Below, piece after piece: positions 14,601 to 25,149 of a DNA stretch of 64,000 nucleotides. Source of the stretch: Montifringilla adamsi (lineage: Eukaryota > Chordata > Aves > Passeriformes > Passeridae). The stretch covers positions 7,729,371 through 7,793,370 of the forward strand of contig JAGGNK010008781.1 in assembly GCA_017590115.1 (NCBI GenBank), read 5' to 3'. Position numbers and translations under genes: made by a program. Numbering within the stretch: the stretch's first letter is position 1; the number at the start of each line of letters is the position of its first letter. A model generated the notes under the pieces. That model did no database searches. It was not told the origin of the DNA and saw only the letters and a program-made list of their open reading frames with translations.

Positions 14601-17600
14601 AAAAGCAATAAAACCTGCACAATCAAACACATTTTTGCTTTATGATTTCCCTATGAGTTCCTTCAATTTGAATGCAGTGCACCTGTTGTTACCTTATAGT
14701 ATTTGTGGAGGAACAAAATTAAAGTTCAAGAGACCGGACAGAGTTTCTCCCAGCAAGATCCAAAGGTTCTTCTTGTCTCAATGAATGGACTTTTTAAAAT
14801 TTCCTTCCTCCTTTCATCTGGTTCATCATAAAGCTGCTCATTTCTGTATAAGTATCTCCTCCTCTCTTCAGTGGATCTTTGCCTGCATTGCAGACAAGGT
14901 TCATACAGTCACACTATCCCCACTTTTAACTTTCTCAGCTATGAAGGATCCATTCCATCTCTTGGGCAAGTTTTCTTACATCACTGAGCTTTATAAAACA
15001 CAGCAGCAACGCCAGCAGTACCTCACATTGTCAAAATGTAGTTCTTCACACAAATGGAGTGCCCACACAAACCATGGCCACACCTGCCACTGTGGCACTG
15101 GTTCACTCAAAAACGCTCCAAACAAATCCTCTGAATTTAGGTGGAGTTCAGCTAATGTGCTGCTTTGCAGCATGATTTTTTCTATACTATTTTCCCAATA
15201 AATAAAACTGTAGTCCCTCCTCAAGAAAATAGAAAAATACTCCCAACACAAACACCCTTGGAATAAAGATCTAATAATCATTCTAGAGGCCTACAGGAAG
15301 CCACAGGGTCACAATCAAAACTGTTATGCCCTGTATGAAAATGTAATATAAAAGATATCTTACCTTATAAAAGGTTTACTCTGGTGTAAAATACAGACTG
15401 CAATTTAGAAGTACTAATTATCCCTACACTACCTAAGGAATAAATCATTAAATTTGTAACAACTCATAGGCTTTATAGGGTTCAAACCCACTAGACTTTA
15501 CAAATTATTGTACCAGTTTTGAGTCAATTGAACGTGGCAAAGCTTGTGATCTCAATAAATGTTACTGGGCCACCTCTAAGCATACATAATACAATCGCTA
15601 CACATTCCTTTAACAAGGTGCATGAAGTCATTCTCAATCAAACAGAATAAACCAGAATAAATTAAATATTTACATGCATTGCTCGGATGATGCAATAAAA
15701 TGGAAATTCAACTTAAGGTTAAAGACTTGTACAACCACAAATATTGACTTTACTCCATTTAATTCGCTACAAGGTCATACCTGGCAAAAGCTGGGCTGTC
15801 TTGGAAAGGTTTGTCAAAAAACAAAATTTCAAGATGCTGAGTAAATCTTGCAAAGCAAATGATTTTAGTACTACTGTCTGGAAAGACAGACTGTCTCCAC
15901 TACAACCCTGAGTATGTCCTGGTGTTTCAGGTGAACACATAACCCAGCACACAAAATGTTCACACAATGACATGCATTTTCCCTTAACAGTGGAGCCACA
16001 AAAGCACCCTTCTCATACATTACCCCAACTGTCCTCTCTCTGCATTAGTGTTTCAGTTTGTACCATGAACCATGTACCACTTATTTGAAAAGTTTCCAAC
16101 CACATTTTGCTACAAACCATGCAGCAGAGTGCACAACCCAAGTACCTCCTGGATGAAACTGAAGATATGCCCTCAGAACACACCTAATGCACTCCCAGCA
16201 CTAAGGGGCACTCAGGCCACTGCTCTCAGAAAACCAGTCTGAAACATCTCCACCTCTCCTTTCAGGATTGTCTGAACCCTTGTTACAAACTGTGTTGCTA
16301 CTGGGTGCACTGCTTTGCTAAGATACATGAAGCCAAGAACAGCCACATTCTTAGCAAGTGTAACTGGCAAAGCACATCAGACTTCAGTGAAGATTTCCCA
16401 CCTCACACTTCCCCAAGATGAGGTCCTTGCCAATATAATTTACCCCTCTTCAGTCTGAAATTACTTTATATTTGGCTTTAATATTGTATGGGTTGGTCTG
16501 CTCTCATGATCAAGTGTTAGACCTACTCTTCTCTTCAGCCTCTCCCTCTCCTTCAGTGTCAGGGTGTCAGCCTTGGCAATCACAGGGACAATGTTGACTT
16601 TTCCATGAAGAGCCTTCATGAACTCCACATCTAATGGCTTCAGTCTGCCAACAAGCAGGGGAAAAAAAAGATTTAAAATAGGCATGGAGTCTTGCATTGT
16701 TTGTTTTATATCAGACCAAATGTACTAAAAATTATTTCTTTCAAGTGTCCACATAAACAGTATTTTCATAATAAATTAAGCTTAAGCCATTAAACTTAAT
16801 GCCCTTGCTTATCAACTTGGTTGCGCAAAGTTTAAGTTGTAATTAAAACTGTCTCTATATAATGAAGTGGGTATTAAAAGCATTTATGTTTCTGGGTGAC
16901 AAACTATACAGTACTGCCTTGAAACAACATTAAATGCAAAAGAGGAGAACACTAATCTCCATGGACTGTTTTAATTGCACTGGCTAACTGACAGGTTGGT
17001 AACTCAATTAACATTACTGCTAAGTTACCAGTTCAAGTAATGAACAGACTTATGATCTGTTATGAAGGTACAATACCCTAAAGTACAAAAGCTCAAGCTT
17101 TTTCTTACCCATGCCCAAAAGGAGAGATGAAGTAGAAGCAGCAGTGCACTCTGTTGTCTATGATGTGGCGCCTGTTCAGACCACTCTCATCATGTAGGTA
17201 TCGCTCAAACTGGTTGTCAATGTAGTGGATAATTGTTTTGAAGCTGTGGTATGGGAGGGGGAAGAAAGACAGGCATCTTACATCAGCTTTAAATAATAAG
17301 GAAAGAATCATTAAAAGATAAGAACAGAATGAGAAACACTTTATTAAAAACATTGCTGTTACAGAAAATTCAACTTCCTAGCATTTTATCTAGTACTGAG
17401 GAAAAATATTTTGATAATGCAAAAGGATGTTTTCATAACAACCACCAAGTGTCAACTTATGCCTAGAGCCAATTTCAAGTGTTACTTTGTTCACTGGATA
17501 AAAAGTTCAAGTGCAAGCTCAGAAAAAAAGCACTCGGTGCTGAGACAACACAGGGACAGAAGACCGAGGATTTTTCTGCCTTTTTTTCTGGGGTAGGGGC

Positions 17601-20600
17601 TAAAGATTTGTTTTTAAACTGGCTGATGGATGACATATCCTGGATAGCCTCTTGATTTACAACCCTGACCCTAGAGCCAGGTTTCTATAGTTACCTATGA
17701 AAATTCTGGTATTCTGTTAGAATTAAGTACAAATACATTTGCAAGTTATGCACTCAAGCATCACATGATTTATTAAGCTATTTTTGTTACCTTCTTTTCT
17801 GTTGGCAAAGAAAAAAAACTCCTACTTAGTTCAAGGCAATTTAAAATATTCCCTACAAAGAAGTACATGAGCACAAAATCTGATCACAGATAAACCAGAC
17901 CCAGAGAACAGTAACTAGAGAGAAAAGAAAACAACACGTAACTAAGATCATTTTAAGCTATTCCAGAGCATGCAGACACCTGCAAACACCATTTATATAA
18001 AAGGACACTTGCTATTAGGTACTGCAGGAGAAGGGAAGTGAACAGCTGACGTAGATATGTCAGCTGATGATTGTGTATCATGAACATGTTTTAAACTACT
18101 TGAGAAAAAACTAAGCAGAAAGCTTGAGAAATAGGAACATCCATATTTCTGTTACTGAGAAAACACAAACTTGATGTGATATGTTTAAGGAGGAAACAGA
18201 GCAGATAACAGAAACTTAATAATTTGGAAAATGAACAGAGAATGCTGGCAAACACTGCAATAGGCAGCAACGTTTGACCCAGGGCTGCATGGCTGCAAAG
18301 GAAAGAATAAAAGAAAGTAACAAGAATGATGGAAGAGATCCTGGAGGGAATTTGATTCTCCAAAGCTAAGTAAGCTTTTGGGTTAAGAAGGAATAAATCC
18401 ACAGTAGAATATACACACACACACACACACATTTACATCATTGCAAGATTTGGCTATTCTAAGTCATATTACAGAAGACTACAAAGCAAAAGATGGAATT
18501 CATTGGGTTTTGACCTTAGTGCTACTCATTAGAAAAGAGCATCTTAATACCTAAATGTGCTGAAACACATGAACATGGTTTTTGTTCCTGTTAATCTTCA
18601 GTACTTCTCATAGCTGGTAAAAGGTAACGAGACTGAAGACATACAAATATTAGGACAGAAACCAAACACTAACAATGGGAAAGAACTATCACACATTTCT
18701 CTGGCAATGTAATTAGTTTACGTGCAGTTTTCTAGGTCTAACAGCTACAATTTTCCCCATAAATACGGTGTCAGTGTCCTGTACCTCCTGGCTTCCGGGA
18801 AACACCTGGCTTACACCACAGTGCTGTCATTACTTAGGAGATAGCACATCCTGTATGTAACAGCAAACAACACAAATGCTGCATTTAAGTCCACTGGGGG
18901 AAAATGAACAATATTATCAAGCTGCCAAAACCCATAAAATATAACCTTAGTCAGTTTTTTAAAAAAAGCAAAATAAGAAAGAAAAAAAAAATTAGCAGCA
19001 GCCAAAGAGGTGAGAGCAGCTATCAAAGAATGATCTGTGACACTGCAAGCAAGATGAAATAGCGTGATCAGCAATATCTAACAAGTTCACCTGTAGTCTG
19101 TTTTTGTCAACCACTTTTTTGAGGCCAGATATCAAAGCAACAAGCAATTTTTTTCCTCCCTTGATTAGATCCCCTCTGTTCTCATGGAACATGTTATTTT
19201 AAGGACACACTTTTCTCATGATCCCAATGTACTTATGCATGGAAAGATGCTGAATGCGTCAAACCTCTCACCACAAAGAATTTTGCTGTTCTCCAAACAC
19301 ACCCCTAAACTGATGCCATGAGCAATCCGAGGTGTGGGTCTGATGCTAGAATACAGAACTCCAGCCAGCACTAAAGCTTCACACAGAATCTTGAAAAAAT
19401 GACCATAGTTAACTGTGGTTCACCTCCACCTTACCTTTCATATTGTTTTAAGTACAGCAGCATCCAGAAAACAAGCTCTAATTCAGAAAGTACGCTCTAT
19501 CAAATCTATAACAAATCATTTCCCAATCCAACACTGTTGTTTTTCCAATCCAATAGACCTCCTGGACACACTCTTAGTAGCACAAAATCCTTATCAGTAT
19601 TTTTTCTTTGACACAAAATACATAAAAATTTACCTCAGCTCCCATCCCTGAAAGTCAGACTCTAAAATTTAGCCCTTTCATCAATGCACAGATACTAAAA
19701 GCCATTAGGGAACCTACTCAGGAGAAAGATATTTGAAAATCTCCCAGTGATTGCTATCTCCTGGAGACACCGTGCCAGTTTGATTTACCTGTGTTCAAAA
19801 ATACCCTTAGGAAAATTTGTCACCTCAAAAAACAAAGTCTGCACAAATTGCAGCCTTCCCAAAAAAAGGGCTTTATAAATCTTGGGTCATGATCAGCACT
19901 ATCTACCAGTGAACCACAACTGCAGTAAATGCTCCTGAACAGAAACATAAGTTCAAGAACATGAACTTGCTCCTTCCTCTGAACTAGCAAGGAAGGAAGG
20001 TGGTTGCACTGGCTTAGTCTTCACTACAGCTCAAAACAAAGAGTCTGCCCATCCAAATCCCTGAGACATCCTGTAAAGATTAACAGACTTTGTCAAAATG
20101 ACACTTGCCATGGCTGAAAGGCTTTTCATGTGACATAAGTAAACTAAAGAGATACCACTAACTGCATCTTTTTATTTTGTAAGTACTATTTGTTCCTGCA
20201 GTGTATTTGATGTTTCAGATTTGCCACATAAAACTACGTATAAATTGTTCTACTCAGCTCTGAATCACCACAGAATGAGTCTATTCAGAAAACTTCCAAA
20301 AAGAAAGGGGAAAATCTGAACACGTAGGTCTCTAAGAAACATCTGAGCAGAATAAACAAAGGGCATTAGAACACAATCAACAGGAAGAGCTCTCTATAAC
20401 ACAATGCACAGGCTGCAGAGCTCTCAGCTCCAGCGGAAGGAAGCTCTAGTCAACAGTGCACAAAATAAGCAAGGCCATGATGCAGCCCAGAAAGATGCCT
20501 TTGTGTTATTCCAAAAGTTCAATTTTTTTTTCAACTTACTAAAGTAGGAAAAGTGGGAGGAAAATAAAAATCTCACTAGAGCTTCACTTTCAGACTTTCA

Positions 20601-23600
20601 TTTAGGGTATTACAGAACTTCACTGCCTTCACTTTTGCTGTGTTCCTACATCTACACCATAGAAAGAAGAGAAAAGCCATCTGATAATAAGAACACTGCA
20701 GATACATCATTCTGTCACTGAAAGATTGCAAAACATTCTATTAGCATTATATATGTTTATTTTATCTGCTATTTATCTATTTCCTGGTCTGTAACTGAAG
20801 GACTCAAATCAACCTGTATTATCTTTATGTTCCATTTCTCTGCACAGTGATCCTTGTTTGCCTTGGGATTACCACCACCACCACAAATAAAGTGTCAACA
20901 AAATTAACAAGGGAGTAAAATAAATATTGTTGGCACTTCTTAAAATGTGAAATGTGAAAATTCAAAGTTTTAATCCACTAAAACTAGAAGCATCCCCATA
21001 AGGATATCTCATCTTTATTTGAAAAAATTCATCAGCTTTCCACAGTTAAAGAGAATTGCCTGAATGTGATTATTTGGAAATTACATTTATGAATTTAGTT
21101 TGTTACAAATTGCCCCATTCTCTCTAGCTGCTTTACAGATTTCTTTCTTCATAATCATTATGCTAAAGCAATTATGTATATTTTCCAGTATATCTACTGA
21201 CAATTTTTTCATCCATTAAAGATTGTCATTGATATTTAGGCCAGAGAGAGCCAAGTGGTAACTTCCTGATAAAAAACCACCCAAGCTGCTGGTAGTACTT
21301 ATAGAGGACAGAGAATGAAAAGAACTGTCTTAAAAACATGGAAACTGGATGGGTCAGAGACACAGAAAGTAAAAGACAAAAAGTTTCCACCCACCAGAAT
21401 TTTGTTCTATTGGAATGGCCATAGAGACAAAAAGCTGACTGCAGTGCTGAGAGAAACTTTTTGAAGGAGAGGCTGTGAATTTTGAGGCAGAATCAGAGAC
21501 ACACCCTACAAAACTTTTAAAAACATCAGAAGTGGTTAGAAAATTTAAACTGGAAGTTGTAGAAAGTACCAGACACACTGGAATAGCATTTGTGTAAGAC
21601 ACACACTTTATTAACAAAGCAGTATTCGCACACATACCAGTCCTGGCTGTTAATGGCATCTCCATATCCTGGTGTGTCAACTACAGTTAAACGCAGCTTC
21701 ACCCCTCGCTCCTCTATCTCTACTGTAGAAGCTTCGATTTGAACTGTCCTCTCTATTTTCTCTAAAATAAAGGAACATTTGGATTGTTATTTGCCTATCA
21801 ATTCCTGCAGAGACCCCCACAGGAGGAACTGCAAGCTCAAGTGTGTTGTAACCTGCATGACATAAAATATTTTATCAAAATACACAAAGTAGTAAGCAGA
21901 ATTTAACACCACGTTTTTGTAAGTAAACAAGAAACAATGAAGTAAAACATGCAAAAATAAAATAGTACTCAAAAGCACAATAGATTCTTTGCCAAAAGGT
22001 TATTTACACCTCTAACCAGGATTTAAGGCACTACAGACAAAAAGCAGTAAGAAGAACTGGGGATTAGAGCAAAACCATATTTAGGTGTATTGATACCTAA
22101 AAGGTTTGGGAGGTGTTTTTTTAAATAGCAGCTGATAAACAAAAGTTGTCTTTGAAAGGAAATCTAAATAAGAAAATGACAGCTCAACAAAACATAATTT
22201 AGAAAATTTAAATACAGCATGACGAAGTGGTGTAATGGGTAAAGAAGGAAGCAATATTAACTGAAAGAGCATGAAATTTTATAGGGTGGAGTGTGCTGGA
22301 GGAACTGCAAAACCACATTTACCTGCAGCTCCAGGAATATAACGTTCTGGATAAAGATCAGTCAGGAACAGACTGTTAATTAAAGTGGATTTTCCTAAGC
22401 CAGACTCACCTACAAACAAAATAATTCAGGTTATTAAGCATATACACTTTTTACTCCAAGATTTTTAAAGCACCTTGTCTTTCTCCAAGCCACATTATGG
22501 AGCAAAAATAATTTGTTCATCAGGATCCACCCTAGCTTTTGATATAAAAACATCAAAGGTTCAGCTAAGCACTTTGAAAACACCGGAAAAACAAGCTTCC
22601 AGTGTTTTCATAAATGTTACATGAAAATTGTAAGTTTACTGTAACAGATGTCACAATAAAAGCTGAAAGGTCATACAGCACTTGGACTATAGATCTAGAG
22701 ATAGCTCAGTTACTTTAGGGAAGTTACAGCTTTTTTCATTTAAACTTAAAAATCAGGAACTGTAACTCTCTTGCTGAAAATTTCTGAGAGCTTGAAGGTT
22801 TTCCTAAGCTACCAGTTGAACCTGGAACACTGCTGGGAAGAAAAATGAGTAAAACAATTCCAAACTAACAGTCAAGTTTTGTACCCTTACACTTAAACCC
22901 ACACAGGTTCCATGAAACTGAAAATAATAAAGCAAATTATTCAAAATTCACCTGAGAAGTTTTAGAATTCTGTAACTTCAAATGATACAAATTTTGTCCT
23001 ACATCTAATATAAAAAACATGTATATTTAACTCCTAAATCTGAGTTACAAAAAATTGCTTGCTTCCTAACTCAAGGAATCAAAGGAGCTAGCATTTAGAC
23101 CAACTGGCTGTATTATTTTAGAGGCTACTAACCCGATATTAGAGATGAAAAAATTATTTGTATTTCTCATCACAAACTACATGACACAAGAACTCTACAA
23201 TATCACAAATTACCTGTTTATCTCACAAACACTGCTGAATACTGTCACCAAGTAATCCCAAATGGTACTACAGAGCACATTTTCATTTTGCACTAACTGT
23301 TACAAAAGGGTAACAGTACTGCGAACTCCCTTTGCACATGCAAACCATTAAACTGATTTAATGTAAACATAATTCAACATCACTAGGAAGAGCTTTATGC
23401 CTAAAGGACTCTCCATCCAGGAGACTCAGAGGTGCTCATTGACAGAACAGGCAAATGACAGGTTTATCTCTGACACCAGAGTGAGTCAGTACAGAACAGC
23501 AGAAAACACACCAGCAGCGTCACCATTTCAACAGCACGACACTCACTGTGTGCATTCATGCCCTCAGTGGGGAAATGAGTGAAAGAAAGACTAAACAACT

Positions 23601-25124
23601 ACCCCTGTCATCTGACGATTAATTAGGAATGCCAAAATGTGCTGTTGGCTCCAAGTCATCATCTTTAATCACTATAAATACTCCCTCCCACAAACATGAC
23701 AAAACAGTAACAGATGTAATTAGAAAGTGTATAGAGGTTCAAAGCTTTTTCTACTGCAGAACAGTAAATTGCTAAGTAGGAAGATGTACACACCTATGTG
23801 AAAGAAATGTTGTTGTATAACAGTCAAAAATACTTAAAGAGCTCACTTACCAACCACCATGAGTGTGAATTCAAAGCCCTTCTTGACAGATTTCCTGTGA
23901 ACCTGGTTGGGCAGATTAGCAAATCCCACATAGCCTGCCGAGTCAGAAAACTGACAAGAAAACAAAGGTTGAATATAAATGAGATCCCTTTCCCCCTAAA
24001 AAGTTGAAAAATAGTTTACTTGATTCTACACAATAAAGTGCAGGGGTATATAAAGCACAAGGAAGAATAGAGAATGAAACCATTTTTGCTGCAATAGCAA
24101 AGCAGACCTTAAAAAGGCTCATTTACCAAGCGGGCTGATATAAATAGAAATCAGATAAGTCCCTTAAGCTACACAAACAAAAGTCTCCCCTTGGATAAAA
24201 TCAAAATCAAAATCTGCAAGCTTGCAAGAACACACTATTATTAATCTTAAGAAATAAATACAGCTCAATATAAAAAATTCTGTTAAAATTTGGTGTCTGC
24301 TGCTATTATCTTCTATAAAAATAATGCATAAGCTTACAGGTAAAAAACGAGAACATTGTATTAAGGGGGGGATTACTGAGATACATCTCTGTGTGATTGT
24401 ATCTTTTGCTGCTTAAGTTGTTCACCTATCTTCACAATCTTTGACTTCTAACACAAAAGCAGGAAAAAGAAACATGTCTGAAAAACTTATCAAAGAGATT
24501 TGGGCTATAAACAGGGGAGTCTGCTCCAACATCTGTTACCCATTGACTGAAAACCTAATAGGAGCCTAAATAAGAACTGCAGCCACCTGATTTAGGGACC
24601 TGTGGGCTACCTGGAACCAGATGTCTTCTTCACAGATGAGCTTATGATGAGAACAGGTTTTTTACAATGCCATACACTTCCAGTGGTGTGGGGGGATACA
24701 AGGGAAATCACTTAGGAGGTAATTACTTATTTGCTAACAATCCTTTTAAAGCCCATCCAGGTGGGCAAAAACATTAGGAATGAAGGTTTGGGTACAAACA
24801 TTAGGAATGAAGGTTTGGGTAAAAACATTAGGAATGAAGGTTTGTCACAAGAAATTTCCTTAGGTGAAGGTACAATTTTAACTTTGCAAGCAGAGACTGA
24901 ATGTCTGGTGAACACCAGAAAGTCTATCACTAGGATCACATACAATCTGTTTCTACCAAGCAGTTCCTTTTAAGAAACACATCTGAAGCAATAAGGCATA
25001 ATTTATTCACAATTTTAGCATTTCAGTAAAACTACAAATGTTTTCAGAAGTTGAAAAGATTCTAGACAAAATATTGGCTATGCAGCCATCTCTTTACCTT
25101 TACTTTTTCACCTGACTGAGACAT
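2534..25124 (-). CDS. SEPTIN2L: SEPT2-class septin GTPase (septin-2-like), complete coding region in 11 exons
   Basis: Septins are GTP-binding proteins that polymerise into cytoplasmic filaments and rings at the cell cortex, cleavage furrow and cilium base. Joining the eleven exons listed below gives 1050 nt including the stop, i.e. 349 residues, with all phases matching; human SEPT2 is 361. Visible in order: a polybasic stretch at about 28-33, P-loop GESGLGKS at 43-50, the SEPT2-group catalytic threonine at 77, switch DTPG at 100-103, AKAD at 181-184, the septin unique element around [14 protein letters not shown] (253-266), and a predicted C-terminal coiled coil at about 316-344. Sequence agrees best with SEPT2 (for example [20 protein letters not shown]) rather than SEPT5. 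The N-terminus (MSQSGEKVK) and short tail (MKPGDD) differ from SEPT2 itself, so I call it a SEPT2-like paralogue. The symbol is from memory of avian annotation and less certain than the family. Confidence 0.9.
2603..8811 (-). other. SEPTIN2L: Last septin intron (6.2 kb)
   Basis: Largest intron of the gene. It contains an AT dinucleotide run near 7287-7310 and scattered A/T homopolymers. No internal exon, RNA gene or mobile element was recognised. Confidence 0.7.
7287..7310. repeat. AT dinucleotide microsatellite
   Basis: Alternating TA with a single C interruption, inside the last septin intron. Confidence 0.8.
8812..8869 (-). CDS. SEPTIN2L: Septin coding exon (residues 309-327)
   Basis: 58 nt between acceptor aatag and donor gtaaga. 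It encodes [19 protein letters not shown], the acidic linker and first part of the coiled coil. The first base completes the lysine codon begun in the previous exon. Confidence 0.92.
9106..9121. repeat. T16 homopolymer
   Basis: Uninterrupted run of T in a septin intron. No target-site duplication or retroelement body was seen beside it. Confidence 0.85.
9802..9885 (-). CDS. SEPTIN2L: Septin coding exon (residues 280-308)
   Basis: 84 nt between acceptor ttctag and donor gtaagt. It encodes the conserved [20 protein letters not shown] segment and then ERLKRTG, the end of the G domain before the C-terminal extension. Confidence 0.95.
10892..11037 (-). CDS. SEPTIN2L: Septin coding exon with the septin unique element (residues 232-280)
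   Basis: 146 nt, starting [20 protein letters not shown] and continuing through the septin unique element ([18 protein letters not shown]) to TMLV. Donor gtgagt. The upstream acceptor closes a GC-AG intron. An A8 run in the coding strand encodes the Gly-Lys-Lys-Ile segment and keeps frame. Confidence 0.95.
11850..11951 (-). CDS. SEPTIN2L: Septin coding exon (residues 198-231) with a GC splice donor
   Basis: 102 nt, exactly 34 codons, containing [20 protein letters not shown], the acidic loop typical of SEPT2-group septins. The acceptor is ttttag. The exon ends AAAG followed by gcaagt, a non-canonical but well-formed GC donor; the only nearby GT would break the frame. Confidence 0.93.
11952..16526 (-). 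other. SEPTIN2L: Septin intron (4.6 kb)
   Basis: AT-rich intronic sequence between the G4-motif exon and the acidic-loop exon. Nothing beyond short homopolymers was recognised. Confidence 0.7.
16527..16644 (-). CDS. SEPTIN2L: Septin coding exon with the G4 motif (residues 158-197)
   Basis: 118 nt encoding [15 protein letters not shown], then [24 protein letters not shown] is the guanine-specificity motif. Acceptor ttggcag, donor gtaggt. The SEPT2-type [11 protein letters not shown] separates this protein from SEPT5, which differs here. Confidence 0.95.
17109..17243 (-). CDS. SEPTIN2L: Septin coding exon (residues 113-158)
   Basis: 135 nt encoding [16 protein letters not shown], then [19 protein letters not shown] and [10 protein letters not shown], part of the dimerisation (G) interface region. 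Acceptor accacag, donor gtaaga. Nearly identical to SEPT2. Confidence 0.95.
17244..21637 (-). other. SEPTIN2L: Septin intron (4.4 kb)
   Basis: Contains an AC dinucleotide microsatellite at 18413-18432. No other structured element was seen. Confidence 0.7.
18413..18432. repeat. AC dinucleotide microsatellite, about 10 copies
   Basis: Perfect alternating AC run in a septin intron, likely length-polymorphic. Confidence 0.9.
21638..21761 (-). CDS. SEPTIN2L: Septin coding exon with switch regions (residues 72-113)
   Basis: 124 nt encoding [20 protein letters not shown], then [20 protein letters not shown]. The threonine of IERT matches the catalytic Thr of SEPT2-group GTPases, and DTPG is the G3 motif. 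Acceptor ttttag, donor gtatgt. Confidence 0.95.
22323..22409 (-). CDS. SEPTIN2L: Septin coding exon with the P-loop (residues 43-72)
   Basis: 87 nt encoding [20 protein letters not shown] and then PERYIPGAA. The Walker A/G1 motif is intact, including the Lys-Ser pair that contacts GTP phosphates and Mg. Acceptor tttgtag, donor gtaaat. Confidence 0.95.
23851..23950 (-). CDS. SEPTIN2L: Septin coding exon (residues 10-43)
   Basis: 100 nt starting [14 protein letters not shown] and ending FTLMVVG. The acceptor chosen is ttcttgtcag after a strong pyrimidine tract, because it gives phase 0 with the upstream MSQSGEKVK exon. The later 'ggcag' within the same stretch would not keep frame. It carries the polybasic RKSVKKGFE segment that septins use to bind phosphoinositides. 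Confidence 0.92.
24763..24843. repeat. 27-bp tandem repeat, three copies
   Basis: Three consecutive units beginning GGGCAAAAACATTAGG, GGGTACAAACATTAGG and GGGTAAAAACATTAGG, each ending GAATGAAGGTTT. They differ at two or three bases only, so the expansion is recent. It lies in the intron between the septin start-codon exon and the exon at 23851-23950. The period is a multiple of three and leaves an open frame, which is incidental. Confidence 0.93.
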
Positions 25125-25149
25125 GTTTCTTCACTTCAAGTTTCAGACA
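25098..25149 (-). CDS. SEPTIN2L: Septin exon 2, start codon and short N-terminus
   Basis: A 52-nt exon (acceptor tcttccag, donor gtaaag) with 25 nt of 5' UTR and the start codon at 25124-25122, encoding [13 protein letters not shown]2 has the same arrangement: a very short first coding piece followed by an exon beginning with phenylalanine. The ATG is preceded by gaaac, giving A at -3, a good initiation context. Confidence 0.85.

Noticed and set aside
2534..25124. Assigning the septin as SEPT5 from gene order
   Set aside because: The sequence matches SEPT2 at diagnostic positions and lacks the long SEPT5 N-terminus.
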